Of a stretch of 5,532 nucleotides of DNA, positions 1 to 5,382 are shown piece after piece. Made by a program: the position numbers and the translations under genes. The notes below the pieces were generated by a model that saw nothing but the letters and a program-made list of their open reading frames with translations, had not been told where the DNA came from and searched no databases. The DNA comes from Methanosarcina sp. (GTDB taxonomy: Archaea; Halobacteriota; Methanosarcinia; Methanosarcinales; Methanosarcinaceae). The stretch spans positions 1 through 5,532 of the forward strand of contig JAMXLQ010000023.1 in assembly GCA_024280975.1 (NCBI GenBank), in the 5' to 3' direction. Each line of letters starts with the position of its first letter. Within the stretch, counting starts at the first letter, position 1.

Positions 1-110
1 GCCTTTATGGCTTCTTTATCAAGTGTATCAATTATCTCATTGAGGTTTACTGCAATCATTCTCATTGATAATAGTACTTCTTCGCAGTCGTTTACCTGAA
101 CTTTTTTCAT
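1..110 (-). CDS. Partial hypothetical protein (N-terminus only)
   Basis: An open minus-strand frame starts at the ATG at 110-108 and stays open to the left edge, giving 36 complete codons. The peptide begins MKKVQVNDCEEVLLSMRM and continues as a hydrophobic/acidic heptad-like stretch (AVNLNEIIDTLDKEAI), which looks alpha-helical. The start is well supported: GGAG (complement of 118-121) lies 7 bases upstream. The gene continues beyond the window, so length and domains cannot be judged and I do not recognise the family. It has the same orientation as the three-gene operon to its right but is separated by 210 bp with its own possible promoter, so it is probably a separate transcription unit. 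Confidence is in its being a real gene, not in a function. Confidence 0.7.
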   Translation of the reverse strand, partial: MKKVQVNDCEEVLLSMRMIAVNLNEIIDTLDKEAIK

Positions 111-175
111 ATGAGTTCTCCAAAAAACATTGAGTTAAGTACCTAGTTAAATGCCTTAATAGTCAATTGATTAGA

Positions 176-187
176 ATTTTATTTACC
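176..187 (-). promoter_or_regulatory. Candidate TATA box for the partial left-edge gene
   Basis: On the minus strand this reads GGTAAATAAAAT, an A/T-rich box resembling the archaeal TATA element. It would place transcription initiation about 25 bases on, near 150, leaving a leader of roughly 40 nt that contains the GGAG site at 118-121. The whole spacer is AT-rich, so the assignment is weak. Confidence 0.3.
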
Positions 188-253
188 TATTGCGTCAATG
201 ATAGAAAATGCTCCTGAAATACTTTTCCCACTCATCTCCCTTTTATTTTGCAG

Positions 254-287
254 TGAAGCTCTCAGAGCAAATTTCCAGAAGCTTCCT
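254..287. repeat. Short inverted repeat downstream of the 173-aa gene
   Basis: GAAGCT at 254-259 and AGCTTC at 282-287 are inverted copies, and GCTCTCAGAGC at 258-268 is itself a small palindrome. The pair lies 34-67 bp past the stop of the 173-residue gene in its direction of transcription. It could fold at the mRNA 3' end, but no T-run follows, so it is not a convincing terminator. The rest of the 111-320 spacer shows no coding potential. Confidence 0.3.
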
Positions 288-320
288 TTTTATCTTACGC
301 AATGCTAACAGTCCAGATTT

Positions 321-842
321 TTACCTGCTTGTTTGCGATTCGGTTTTATAATTAATAGCTTTCAGTTCCCAGTTCTCAATATTATTCTTAAGTTCGTGAT
401 AGAGTCTCTGAATATCACAGTCACTCCCGTTCCAATAAAAGTCCTTACGCGCCTCTCCTTTTCGGAGTTCTTCAAGTATAAATTGTGATAGGTGGAAAAG
501 GGCTTTTTTATTGGAAAAGGGAATACTATAGTTTACGCGATAACCACCGGCTGTTTTTCCATAGGACACGAGTGTGTACCCTTTACTCTCATACTCTGTA
601 ATCTCATCGAAGTTGCAGATTATTTCAAACTCATGAACCGTAGACTGGTCGACTTTTGAAATTCCGAGGAGTACCTGCGCAATAATATAATCAGGAACTT
701 TCCGTCCAAACCATACGGCGATTTTCCCGTAAGTACAGATTACATTGACGTCATTCCTGCCCATCTCAAAGGAGCCGAGGCACTGGGGAGGGAAGATTGT
801 AGCTTCCACGTCTTGGGTCTTCTGGGTACACATTGCTTCCAC
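321..842 (-). CDS. Uncharacterised 173-aa protein, third gene of GTPase operon
   Basis: I do not recognise this protein. The frame starts at a GTG at 842-840, five bases past the DUF2073 stop; an in-frame ATG at 833-831 would give 170 aa. SD support is indifferent for both: AGGT lies 11 bases before the GTG, and TGGA lies just before the ATG. The N-terminal ~100 residues look like alternating short beta strands (VNVICTYGKIAVWFG, EFEIICNFDEI, GYTLVSYGKTAGGYRVNYS). The C-terminal ~65 residues look helical and charged (LFHLSQFILEELRKGEARK, then IQRLYHELKNNIENW). There is no signal peptide, membrane segment or CxxC pair; the cysteines are scattered, so it is not a Zn-ribbon protein. Tight spacing implies co-transcription with the GTPase and DUF2073 genes. 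A cytoplasmic alpha/beta protein acting with them is an inference from position only. Confidence 0.7.
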   Translation of the reverse strand: MEAMCTQKTQDVEATIFPPQCLGSFEMGRNDVNVICTYGKIAVWFGRKVPDYIIAQVLLGISKVDQSTVHEFEIICNFDEITEYESKGYTLVSYGKTAGGYRVNYSIPFSNKKALFHLSQFILEELRKGEARKDFYWNGSDCDIQRLYHELKNNIENWELKAINYKTESQTSR

Positions 843-847
843 TTCGT

Positions 848-1207
848 TTACTTACCTGCAGAGACAAGTGCACTGATGAGGTTCCGATCTTTTTTAAGGG
901 TTTTGAGCTGATTTGCAGGCCCTATTACCGTAAGTCTCTTATTGCCCTGCTTTTTGAAAAATTTCCCAAGCAACGAACCATCGGAATTCGCAGGATAACT
1001 TTGCATTTCGATGCCTGAAAATATATCAGGCTGGATTGCTGACATTGTCATTTCTATAAGCTTTGCTTCCTCCATTGGGTTTAGGCCCTTTTCAAGCACC
1101 AAGATTTTACCTTTTCGTACCTCGTCGATTATGTATCGGACTTTTTCCATTGAAGCCATCTGAGATATTCTGGCCTCGGATATCAAATCAAGCTGAATTC
1201 CCTGCAT
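848..1207 (-). CDS. DUF2073 family protein
   Basis: A 119-residue protein matching what I know of the archaeal DUF2073 family, which is found next to an Era-like GTPase and has no established biochemical role. Visible hallmarks are the N-terminal MQGIQLDLISEARI, a helical region, GKILVLEKGLNPMEEAKL at about residues 33-50, and a basic C-terminal half ending RLTVIGPANQLKTLKKDR plus a short tail. It appears soluble. I chose the ATG at 1207-1205: the family usually starts there, and GGTGATC three bases upstream matches the downstream part of the anti-SD complement. An upstream GTG at 1216-1214 would overlap the GTPase stop as GTGA and add only three residues (MIC), but lacks its own SD. Translation is probably coupled to the GTPase gene. 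It likely partners or modulates the GTPase, by gene association only. Confidence 0.88.
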   Translation of the reverse strand: MQGIQLDLISEARISQMASMEKVRYIIDEVRKGKILVLEKGLNPMEEAKLIEMTMSAIQPDIFSGIEMQSYPANSDGSLLGKFFKKQGNKRLTVIGPANQLKTLKKDRNLISALVSAGK

Positions 1208-1212
1208 GCAGA

Positions 1213-1854
1213 TCACCCAAATTGTTTTGCCAGAGCTTCATAAAACGAATCCATTCCCACTCCTTCAAGTGCCGAAACTGGTACCATGGGATGCTGAGGG
1301 AAGGCTTCCTTTATGACGGCCGGGTCGGCATCAGGAAGGTCTATCTTGTTTGCTACGATAAGAAGCGGGAGGTTTCTGGCTTCCATATTCCCTATTACCG
1401 TTACATTGACCTGGGTATAGGGATTTTCGGTAGAATCCATAACCAGTATGACCCCGTCAAGGTCATCCAGCCATTTGACAGCTTCGATTACCCCTTCTGT
1501 TGCTTCTTTGGATCGTTTCTTGGACTCAGAATCACTCATTCCCTGCTCCATGAAGTCGTGGAAATCGATTTTTGTGGCAAGCCCGGGCGTATCTACGATA
1601 TCAAGGCTGATTGTATGCCCGTTGGTCTCGATACTTAGTCCGTTCCTTCTCTTGGCATGCCGGGTTTCATGGGCGATATGAGAAACAGAACCCATTGTTT
1701 CTTCGCCCCCCACCAAATCCTTAAGTATACGATTGCTAAGGGTCGTCTTACCGGCGTTTGGGGGGCCGTAAATTCCTATGCACGCCCCTTTTTTCTTGAA
1801 CAGTTTATTGAACATTCTTGAAAAGCTTACCTTAAATCGTTCTAACATATTCAT
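1213..1854 (-). CDS. Era-like GTP-binding protein
   Basis: A 213-residue small GTPase of the Era/TrmE-like group, predicted to bind and hydrolyse GTP. All G motifs are visible: G1/Walker A GPPNAGKTT (residues 30-38), a G2-type ETRHAK (63-68) resembling the TTRH of Era, G3 DTPG (88-91), G4 NKID (169-172) and G5 SAL (194-196). It ends soon after the G domain and has no C-terminal KH RNA-binding domain, so it is not a true bacterial-type Era. The first ~22 residues are basic and amphipathic (FKVSFSRMFNKLFKKK) and might contact membrane or RNA (inference). The ATG at 1854 is chosen because AGGAGG lies exactly six bases upstream; a start at 1884 would put this SD inside the gene. It is the first gene of an operon with DUF2073 and the 173-aa gene. 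A ribosome/RNA role is suspected for the family, not shown here. Confidence 0.92.
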   Translation of the reverse strand: MNMLERFKVSFSRMFNKLFKKKGACIGIYGPPNAGKTTLSNRILKDLVGGEETMGSVSHIAHETRHAKRRNGLSIETNGHTISLDIVDTPGLATKIDFHDFMEQGMSDSESKKRSKEATEGVIEAVKWLDDLDGVILVMDSTENPYTQVNVTVIGNMEARNLPLLIVANKIDLPDADPAVIKEAFPQHPMVPVSALEGVGMDSFYEALAKQFG

Positions 1855-1860
1855 AGCTTC

Positions 1861-1866
1861 CCTCCT
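1861..1866 (-). promoter_or_regulatory. Strong Shine-Dalgarno site of the GTPase gene
   Basis: The minus strand reads AGGAGG, followed by the six-base spacer GAAGCT and the ATG at 1854-1852. This near-perfect match to the archaeal anti-SD settles the start against the longer reading from 1884. Confidence 0.85.
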
Positions 1867-1920
1867 TTGGGAAAAGCATAACACCTAAGGATTTCTCGGA
1901 TTGCTTTCCTTTACGGGTTG

Positions 1921-1929
1921 ATATTTATA
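1921..1929 (-). promoter_or_regulatory. Candidate TATA box of the GTPase operon
   Basis: The minus strand reads TATAAATAT here. Initiation about 25 bases on, near 1897, would give a leader of about 40 nt carrying the AGGAGG site. A second box, CTTATATGC (complement of 1955-1963), is an alternative with a leader of about 75 nt. Both are sequence matches only in an AT-rich spacer. Confidence 0.35.
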
Positions 1930-2056
1930 GTAAGTTTTTAATCTGTTGATCCATGCATATAAGTTACTTATATTATTTTACTAAGGGAATCGGGGAAGTA
2001 GCAGATATTTTTTTCTTTTCTGGTTGGATCTAGGAATGAACAGGAAATTTCAGGTT

Positions 2057-2078
2057 CTTTCTACGGCAAAATAGAAAG
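2057..2078. repeat. Perfect 7-bp inverted repeat in the spacer
   Basis: CTTTCTA (2057-2063) and TAGAAAG (2072-2078) are exact inverted copies around an eight-base loop, CGGCAAAA. The stem is AT-rich and only marginally stable. No T-run follows on either strand, so a terminator role is doubtful; an operator is possible. Confidence 0.35.
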
Positions 2079-2205
2079 TGCCTCCTTTGAAATAGCACCA
2101 GAATATAAATAAATTGCTTTTCATCGCCTGATTCCTTCACAACATTAATAAAAAGCTTTCCATCCAGAAGACATTAAATCCTCCCGAACTCTTTTTATTT
2201 GTATC

Positions 2206-2219
2206 AAAGTTTATATATG
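2206..2219 (+). promoter_or_regulatory. TATA-like box with no known gene downstream
   Basis: AAAGTTTATATATG contains the archaeal consensus TTTATATA preceded by a purine-rich BRE-like AAAG. A plus-strand transcript would start near 2243 and run toward the 3' end of the PhoU-like gene, antisense to it, with no evident ORF. The core is partly palindromic and may also serve the minus strand. Chance occurrence is quite possible in this AT-rich spacer. Confidence 0.3.
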
Positions 2220-2417
2220 AACTGATGTTCTGCACTTTCCTTTATATTTTTTCCTATTTTTATTTATTCAACCTTAAAAATATAAATCGTTTTTATGAGA
2301 GTATCTTCTGGCATACTTCTAACTTAATTTCAGAACATTGAAAGGTAAACTTATTCTCTCGAATTCAAGATCTTAGATATGTACTAATTTTTTATCACTT
2401 TTGGGATATTGTACTTG

Positions 2418-2424
2418 AAAAAAA
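2418..2424 (-). terminator. Possible T-tract terminator of the PhoU-like gene
   Basis: The minus strand carries seven consecutive T residues 58 bp past the PhoU-like stop codon, in the direction of transcription. Archaeal intrinsic termination depends mainly on such T-tracts without an obligatory hairpin. Smaller T-runs occur nearby, so the exact end is uncertain. Confidence 0.45.
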
Positions 2425-2481
2425 CTATTGTTTTATTTTTCCAGATTGGGGAGATTTCTGGTTTCTCAAGTAGACTTTCGA

Positions 2482-3480
2482 TCATCTATCCCGAATTGCT
2501 GTATTTACAGCAATTTCGGCTATATTGGAGCTAAGGTCTCCTATTCTGGACAAGCTGTCTACAACAATCCCAAGTGAAATCATAATCTCATGTGATTCCA
2601 ATTTCAGAATAGATGCATGCAGTTCCTCCACTCCTGCACGCATGTTGTCAACACTATCTATTACCTGATTGGCAAGAAAAGTATCCGCATCAAAGAGAGC
2701 CTCAATTGACTGCCTCACAAGCTCGATATAAGCATTGTTGATTCCCTCAATCTTTTCCAGCACCTTATTACTAACTGGGTGTTGCAGCTTTGAGGTGACA
2801 TTCGCTATTCTCTGTGCGTGGTCAGCTATCCTTTCCAGTGGATTTGCTGCCATTCTAAAATCATGGTACCCCTCTATATTTGTTTCTGCGGAATCAAGCA
2901 TTCTTCCTCCGCAGAGAATGGAACGAAATTGCTTGGAAATCAGGAGATAAAGTCTATCAACCTCATCATCTCTCTGACTTACATCAAGTGCAAGGTCGTA
3001 GTCAATAGCTTTGAGTGCCCTTACCGCATCCTTTTGCATGGATACCGCAATAAGAAACATCCTCTGTACACCTTTTTTGATAGGAAGTTCGTTGGGGTTA
3101 AGGAGATCCTGTATAACCACACAGTTTGAGCTTTCTTCAATAATTTCCAGGCCTATAAGTTTGTAACAAACCTTCCGAATCGTTTGTTTTTGCTCGGCGA
3201 GTATTCTTTCTGAGGAAAGTTCGATTCTGTCATATCCATGGAGATATGCAGCAATGATATCTCGCTCCAGTGCTTTTATCTCACAACCTGTTACATCAAT
3301 TCTTTTAGTAGTTTTGATTTCCCACCCTTCCAGGATAGGATCTATCAGGAGTTTTCCGTCTGGTTGGGCTTGAAGGGAAACTCTCATGCCGGTTTTAATA
3401 CCCACTTTTTCGGCCCATTGTTTTGGAAGGGAAACTATGTAAGTCGATCCGCCTGTCTGCTGAACTTTCCTCGTCTCTAT
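2482..3480 (-). CDS. AbrB-PhoU fusion regulator (PhoU-like), apparent ATA start
   Basis: A 332-residue protein if read from the ATA at 3480-3478. Residues 1 to ~48 form a SpoVT/AbrB-type swapped-hairpin DNA-binding domain (ETRKVQQTGGSTYIVSLPK, then WAEKVGIKTGMRV). A linker follows, then two PhoU helical repeats from about residue 133. The first has RDDEVDRL (170-177) and ERIAD (216-220), an ExxxD-type metal motif; the second has SRIGD (311-315), where the Glu position is Ser. PhoU proteins modulate phosphate uptake and signalling; in archaea this AbrB fusion is expected to regulate transcription of phosphate-related genes, but no pst genes are in the window. The first canonical start, GTG at 3405, would delete half the AbrB domain. 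No ATG, GTG or TTG occurs in frame between there and the upstream stop at 3540-3538. GGGGA lies six bases before the ATA. It is divergent from the shikimate kinase operon. Confidence 0.88.
   Translation of the reverse strand: METRKVQQTGGSTYIVSLPKQWAEKVGIKTGMRVSLQAQPDGKLLIDPILEGWEIKTTKRIDVTGCEIKALERDIIAAYLHGYDRIELSSERILAEQKQTIRKVCYKLIGLEIIEESSNCVVIQDLLNPNELPIKKGVQRMFLIAVSMQKDAVRALKAIDYDLALDVSQRDDEVDRLYLLISKQFRSILCGGRMLDSAETNIEGYHDFRMAANPLERIADHAQRIANVTSKLQHPVSNKVLEKIEGINNAYIELVRQSIEALFDADTFLANQVIDSVDNMRAGVEELHASILKLESHEIMISLGIVVDSLSRIGDLSSNIAEIAVNTAIRDR
2491..2519 (-). repeat. Stem-loop over the last codons of the PhoU-like gene
   Basis: On the transcribed minus strand, CCG-A-AATTGCTGT pairs with ACAGCAATT-CGG around a four-base loop (AAAT): 12 base pairs with one bulged A. 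It covers the codons for residues IAVNTAIR and ends 6 bases before the stop codon. No T-run follows directly; the nearest tract is about 65 bp on. It may protect the mRNA 3' end or assist termination, or be chance within coding sequence. Confidence 0.6.
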
Positions 3481-3486
3481 ATTGAT

Positions 3487-3491
3487 TCCCC
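3487..3491 (-). promoter_or_regulatory. SD-like site that places the PhoU-like start at ATA
   Basis: The minus strand reads GGGGA, then ATCAAT, then the ATA at 3480-3478. The six-base spacing equals that of the strong GTPase SD in this window, supporting initiation at or very near this ATA. The match to the anti-SD is partial (GGGA pairs with one wobble). Confidence 0.5.
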
Positions 3492-3644
3492 GTTTTTGAC
3501 TTATATTATGTTGAATACCATAAATATTTATTACTATTTATGCATATATTGTTCCACATTTATGTATAGTACTCTATATGTAAATTCATTTTATCATTTA
3601 CGTATTTAAGTTTATTTTCCACAATAAATCACTAACTACACTTC

Positions 3645-3656
3645 TTTATATATTTA
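3645..3656 (+). promoter_or_regulatory. Candidate TATA box of the aroK-aroQ-purE operon
   Basis: TTTATATATTTA matches the archaeal TATA consensus; initiation near 3675 would give a leader of about 65 nt. A second box, GTTTATAC at 3677-3684, would give a leader of about 33 nt. I cannot decide between them from sequence. Confidence 0.45.
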
Positions 3657-3739
3657 ATATTTAAATCGTCTATACCGTTTATACTTCACTTGGAATAAGG
3701 TCGCAAAAATTATTAAAGAGCAATGCATTTGAATGGTTA

Positions 3740-4621
3740 ATGAGACATAAAGGATACGCCTGCGCTTCGGGGGCAGGAACCATTATCGCAGCATTTGCGA
3801 CCTGGAAAGGTGCAGCATTTGGAACTGGCTTAAAAACATATTCAGAGGTAGAACTTTCAGATCGCGAGCGAAAGGTTCACGGATCGATTGAAGGAATGCC
3901 TGAAGGAGATACTTTTCTTATTGAAAGGTGTGTTGAACTTGTGCTTGAACACTTCGAGCTTGAACTTGGGGGCACGGTTAAAACAAGCAGCAATATTCCT
4001 CTTGCAGGCGGGCTCAAGAGTAGCAGTGCAGCTGCCAATGCAACTATATTGGCAACCTTAAATGCTATTGAAGAATCAATGCCTCCTCTTGATGCTGTAA
4101 AGCTTGGGGTAAGAGCTGCAAGAGAAGCAAAAGTAACGATAACAGGGTCTTTCGATGACGCATGTGCATCTTTTTTCGGAGGAGTTGTGATCACTGATAA
4201 CCGGGAATTGAAATTGATCAAAAGAGAAGAGTACAACTCAAAAGTACTTATTTTTGCGCCAAATAGAAAAGTATTCAGTTCGCAAACAAACGTTAAACGC
4301 TCAAAACTGATCGCTCCATATGTGGATATGGCGTATGAGCTTGCACTCGCAGGAGAGTATAAAAAAGCAATGACTTTAAACGGTTTACTCTACTGCACCT
4401 CTCTTGGCTTTGATACTGAATGCATTTTTCGAGCCCTAGAATGTGGAGTGAAAGGAGTAAGTCTATCCGGGTCGGGGCCGGCATATGTTGCACTTGTCAA
4501 AGAAAAACAGATCGAAGAACTTAGGTCTGCCTGGGAAAATTGTGGGATAGAAGGCAGGATTATAGAAACCTCTATAAACAACAGAGATGCAATGTCTTTA
4601 CAAAACGAGGGGTTCACTTGA
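3740..4621 (+). CDS. aroK: Archaeal shikimate kinase (GHMP superfamily)
   Basis: A 293-residue enzyme phosphorylating shikimate with ATP to shikimate 3-phosphate, the fifth step of the shikimate pathway (EC 2.7.1.71), in the cytoplasm. It belongs to the archaeal GHMP-kinase form, unrelated to bacterial P-loop AroK. Visible motifs are the N-terminal YACASGAGTIIAAFATWKGAAFG (residues 6-28, substrate/fold motif), the phosphate-binding loop IPLAGGLKSSSAAAN (86-100), TGSFDDACASFFGG (135-148) and the C-terminal glycine loop SLSGSGPAYV (241-250). Length fits the family. The ATG at 3740 places the first motif at the expected distance from the N-terminus, and no in-frame start lies closely upstream. 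There is no clear SD, only GGT close to the start, so translation efficiency may be modest. It is first gene of an operon with chorismate mutase and PurE; its stop overlaps the next start. Confidence 0.93.
   Translation: MRHKGYACASGAGTIIAAFATWKGAAFGTGLKTYSEVELSDRERKVHGSIEGMPEGDTFLIERCVELVLEHFELELGGTVKTSSNIPLAGGLKSSSAAANATILATLNAIEESMPPLDAVKLGVRAAREAKVTITGSFDDACASFFGGVVITDNRELKLIKREEYNSKVLIFAPNRKVFSSQTNVKRSKLIAPYVDMAYELALAGEYKKAMTLNGLLYCTSLGFDTECIFRALECGVKGVSLSGSGPAYVALVKEKQIEELRSAWENCGIEGRIIETSINNRDAMSLQNEGFT
4607..4612 (+). promoter_or_regulatory. SD site of chorismate mutase inside the kinase gene
   Basis: GAGGGG lies five bases before the TTG at 4618, within the last codons of shikimate kinase. 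It fixes the chorismate mutase start and suggests re-initiation by ribosomes ending the kinase reading frame. Confidence 0.65.
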
Positions 4622-4905
4622 GCGAACTTGAGGCTGTCCGCAAAGAAATTGAAGAAATCGACTGTGAAATTCTTGCCCTCATTGATAGAAGAATAAATCT
4701 AGCTGAAAGGGTACTTGAATCAAAAAGAATAAATGGAACTTCGATAAATGATCAGAAGCAAAATGAGGTTGTAATCAATAGAGCTTTAAATACTGCAACC
4801 GAGCTCAATCTTGATCTGGGATCTATAAAGGCTATTTTTGAGATTCTTATCAGGATGAGTATTGAACGCCAGAATGAGTTGAGTGGAAAGGGAAGCCTAC
4901 CCTAA
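4618..4905 (+). CDS. aroQ: Chorismate mutase, AroQ class, archaeal monofunctional
   Basis: A 95-residue all-helical enzyme converting chorismate to prephenate, the entry to phenylalanine and tyrosine (EC 5.4.99.5). Matching it by eye to E. coli AroQ gives Arg8 (for R11), Arg24 (R28), Lys36 (K39), Asp45 (D48), Ser81 (S84) and Gln85 (Q88). The positions of R51 and E52 read Gln48 and Asn49 in DQKQNEVV, a change from the bacterial pattern. There is no regulatory ACT domain and no fused dehydratase or dehydrogenase. The start is TTG at 4618-4620, overlapping the kinase TGA as TTGA, with GAGGGG five bases upstream; this puts LEAVRKEI at the usual position. An ATG at 4540 in the same frame would add 26 residues overlapping the kinase and lacks family similarity. 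PurE follows after 21 bp. Confidence 0.9.
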   Translation: MSELEAVRKEIEEIDCEILALIDRRINLAERVLESKRINGTSINDQKQNEVVINRALNTATELNLDLGSIKAIFEILIRMSIERQNELSGKGSLP

Positions 4906-4911
4906 CTGCTT

Positions 4912-4916
4912 AGGAG
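4912..4916 (+). promoter_or_regulatory. Shine-Dalgarno site of purE
   Basis: AGGAG lies ten bases before the ATG at 4927, slightly longer than typical spacing. It sits in the 21-bp gap after chorismate mutase, so purE can initiate independently within the shared transcript. Confidence 0.7.
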
Positions 4917-4926
4917 AAACTAAAAA

Positions 4927-5328
4927 ATGGTTGATATCTCAGTAATTATGGGTTCCGAATCCGATCGGCCTATTGCTAATCGTGCGATATCCGTACTTGA
5001 GAAGAGCGAATACACTTATGAAGTGATGGTTATTTCTGCTCACAGGAACCCTGAGGAACTTGACAGTTATATCTCAAACACCGATTCAAAGGTCTTTATT
5101 ACAATTGCAGGTTTATCGGCGGCACTTCCAGGAGTTGTAGCTTCCAGGACAAAAAGACCTGTAATAGGAGTTCCTGTGAGCGCTAAGCTTGGCGGACTCG
5201 ATGCCCTGCTCTCCATTGCCCAGATGCCTCCAGGAGTACCTGTCGGAAGTGTAGGAATAGACAACGGAGCAAACGGTGCGTATCTCGCCTTGAGAATTCT
5301 GGATTTGATTGACATCGCTAAGCCTTAA
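4927..5328 (+). CDS. purE: PurE: N5-CAIR mutase / AIR carboxylase family
   Basis: A 133-residue PurE-family protein of de novo purine synthesis, making 4-carboxy-5-aminoimidazole ribonucleotide. Motifs are GSESDRP (residues 9-15, phosphate loop), SAHRNP (37-42) with the likely catalytic His39, AGLSAALPG (61-69) and the long C-terminal signature LGGLDALLSIAQMPPGVPVG then NGANGAYLALRIL (89-125). SAHR rather than SAHK resembles class I (N5-CAIR mutase), which works with PurK; no purK is in the window. Class I bacterial enzymes have AAHLPG, where this has SAALPG, so an otherwise conserved His is Ala. Methanogen PurE proteins may use CO2 and AIR directly, so the exact reaction is left open. It is shorter than the ~160-170 residues of bacterial homologues, mainly at the ends. 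It ends in tandem stops (TAATAA) and is last in the operon. Confidence 0.92.
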   Translation: MVDISVIMGSESDRPIANRAISVLEKSEYTYEVMVISAHRNPEELDSYISNTDSKVFITIAGLSAALPGVVASRTKRPVIGVPVSAKLGGLDALLSIAQMPPGVPVGSVGIDNGANGAYLALRILDLIDIAKP

Positions 5329-5382
5329 TAATTTTATCAAAAGTTAAAGGTCTTGATTTCACGCTTAAAACAATAGATTAAT

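Larger units (their letters stand above)
1855..2481. other. AT-rich intergenic spacer without a convincing gene
   Basis: This 627-bp stretch lies between the PhoU-like gene and the GTPase operon, both on the minus strand. It is strongly AT-rich with frequent stops in all frames; I see no ORF with a credible start and SD and no tRNA-like fold. It contains the candidate minus-strand promoter of the GTPase operon near its left end, a perfect 7-bp stem-loop at 2057-2078, a textbook TATA-like box on the plus strand at 2206-2219 and a minus-strand T-run at 2424-2418. It could be the 3' region of one transcript plus the leader of the next, or hide a small RNA. Confidence 0.7.
3481..3739. promoter_or_regulatory. 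AT-rich divergent promoter region
   Basis: A 259-bp non-coding region lies between the minus-strand PhoU-like gene and the plus-strand shikimate kinase gene, and must hold promoters for both. Minus-strand TATA-like candidates include ACAATATATGCA (complement of 3541-3552), which would give a leader of about 40 nt. Three near-identical motifs of the form ATTTAYGYAT occur at 3536, 3558 and 3596 and might be operator sites, possibly for the AbrB domain encoded next door (inference). Confidence 0.6.

Noticed and set aside
1063..1638. 191-codon plus-strand open frame across the GTPase and DUF2073 genes
   Set aside because: It is antisense to two clear genes with intact family motifs, and its translation has no recognisable domain and a biased Phe/Cys/Arg-rich composition.
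321..1854. A defence or phage-related cassette built around the GTPase
   Set aside because: The GTPase-DUF2073 pair is a conserved archaeal core arrangement, and there are no nuclease, effector, toxin or integrase genes nearby.
1855..1884. Upstream start of the GTPase giving ten extra residues (MLCFSQRREA)
   Set aside because: The AGGAGG site at 1861-1866 would then be coding; it is positioned ideally for the ATG at 1854.
1885..2481. tRNA, rRNA, CRISPR array or riboswitch in the long spacer
   Set aside because: No cloverleaf, no repeated spacer-repeat pattern and no GC-rich structured segment could be found; only a weak 7-bp hairpin.
3238..3609. 123-codon plus-strand open frame over the AbrB domain and the divergent spacer
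   Set aside because: It is antisense to a conserved domain, and its C-terminal part is a low-complexity Tyr/Ile/Phe translation of AT-rich DNA.
3877..4236. 119-codon minus-strand open frame inside shikimate kinase
   Set aside because: It is a Ser/Ala/Pro-rich shadow opposite the kinase's ATP-binding motifs and has no independent support.
4540..4617. Upstream ATG extension of chorismate mutase
   Set aside because: It overlaps the end of shikimate kinase in another frame, adds residues unlike any AroQ N-terminus, and the TTG at 4618 has a proper SD.
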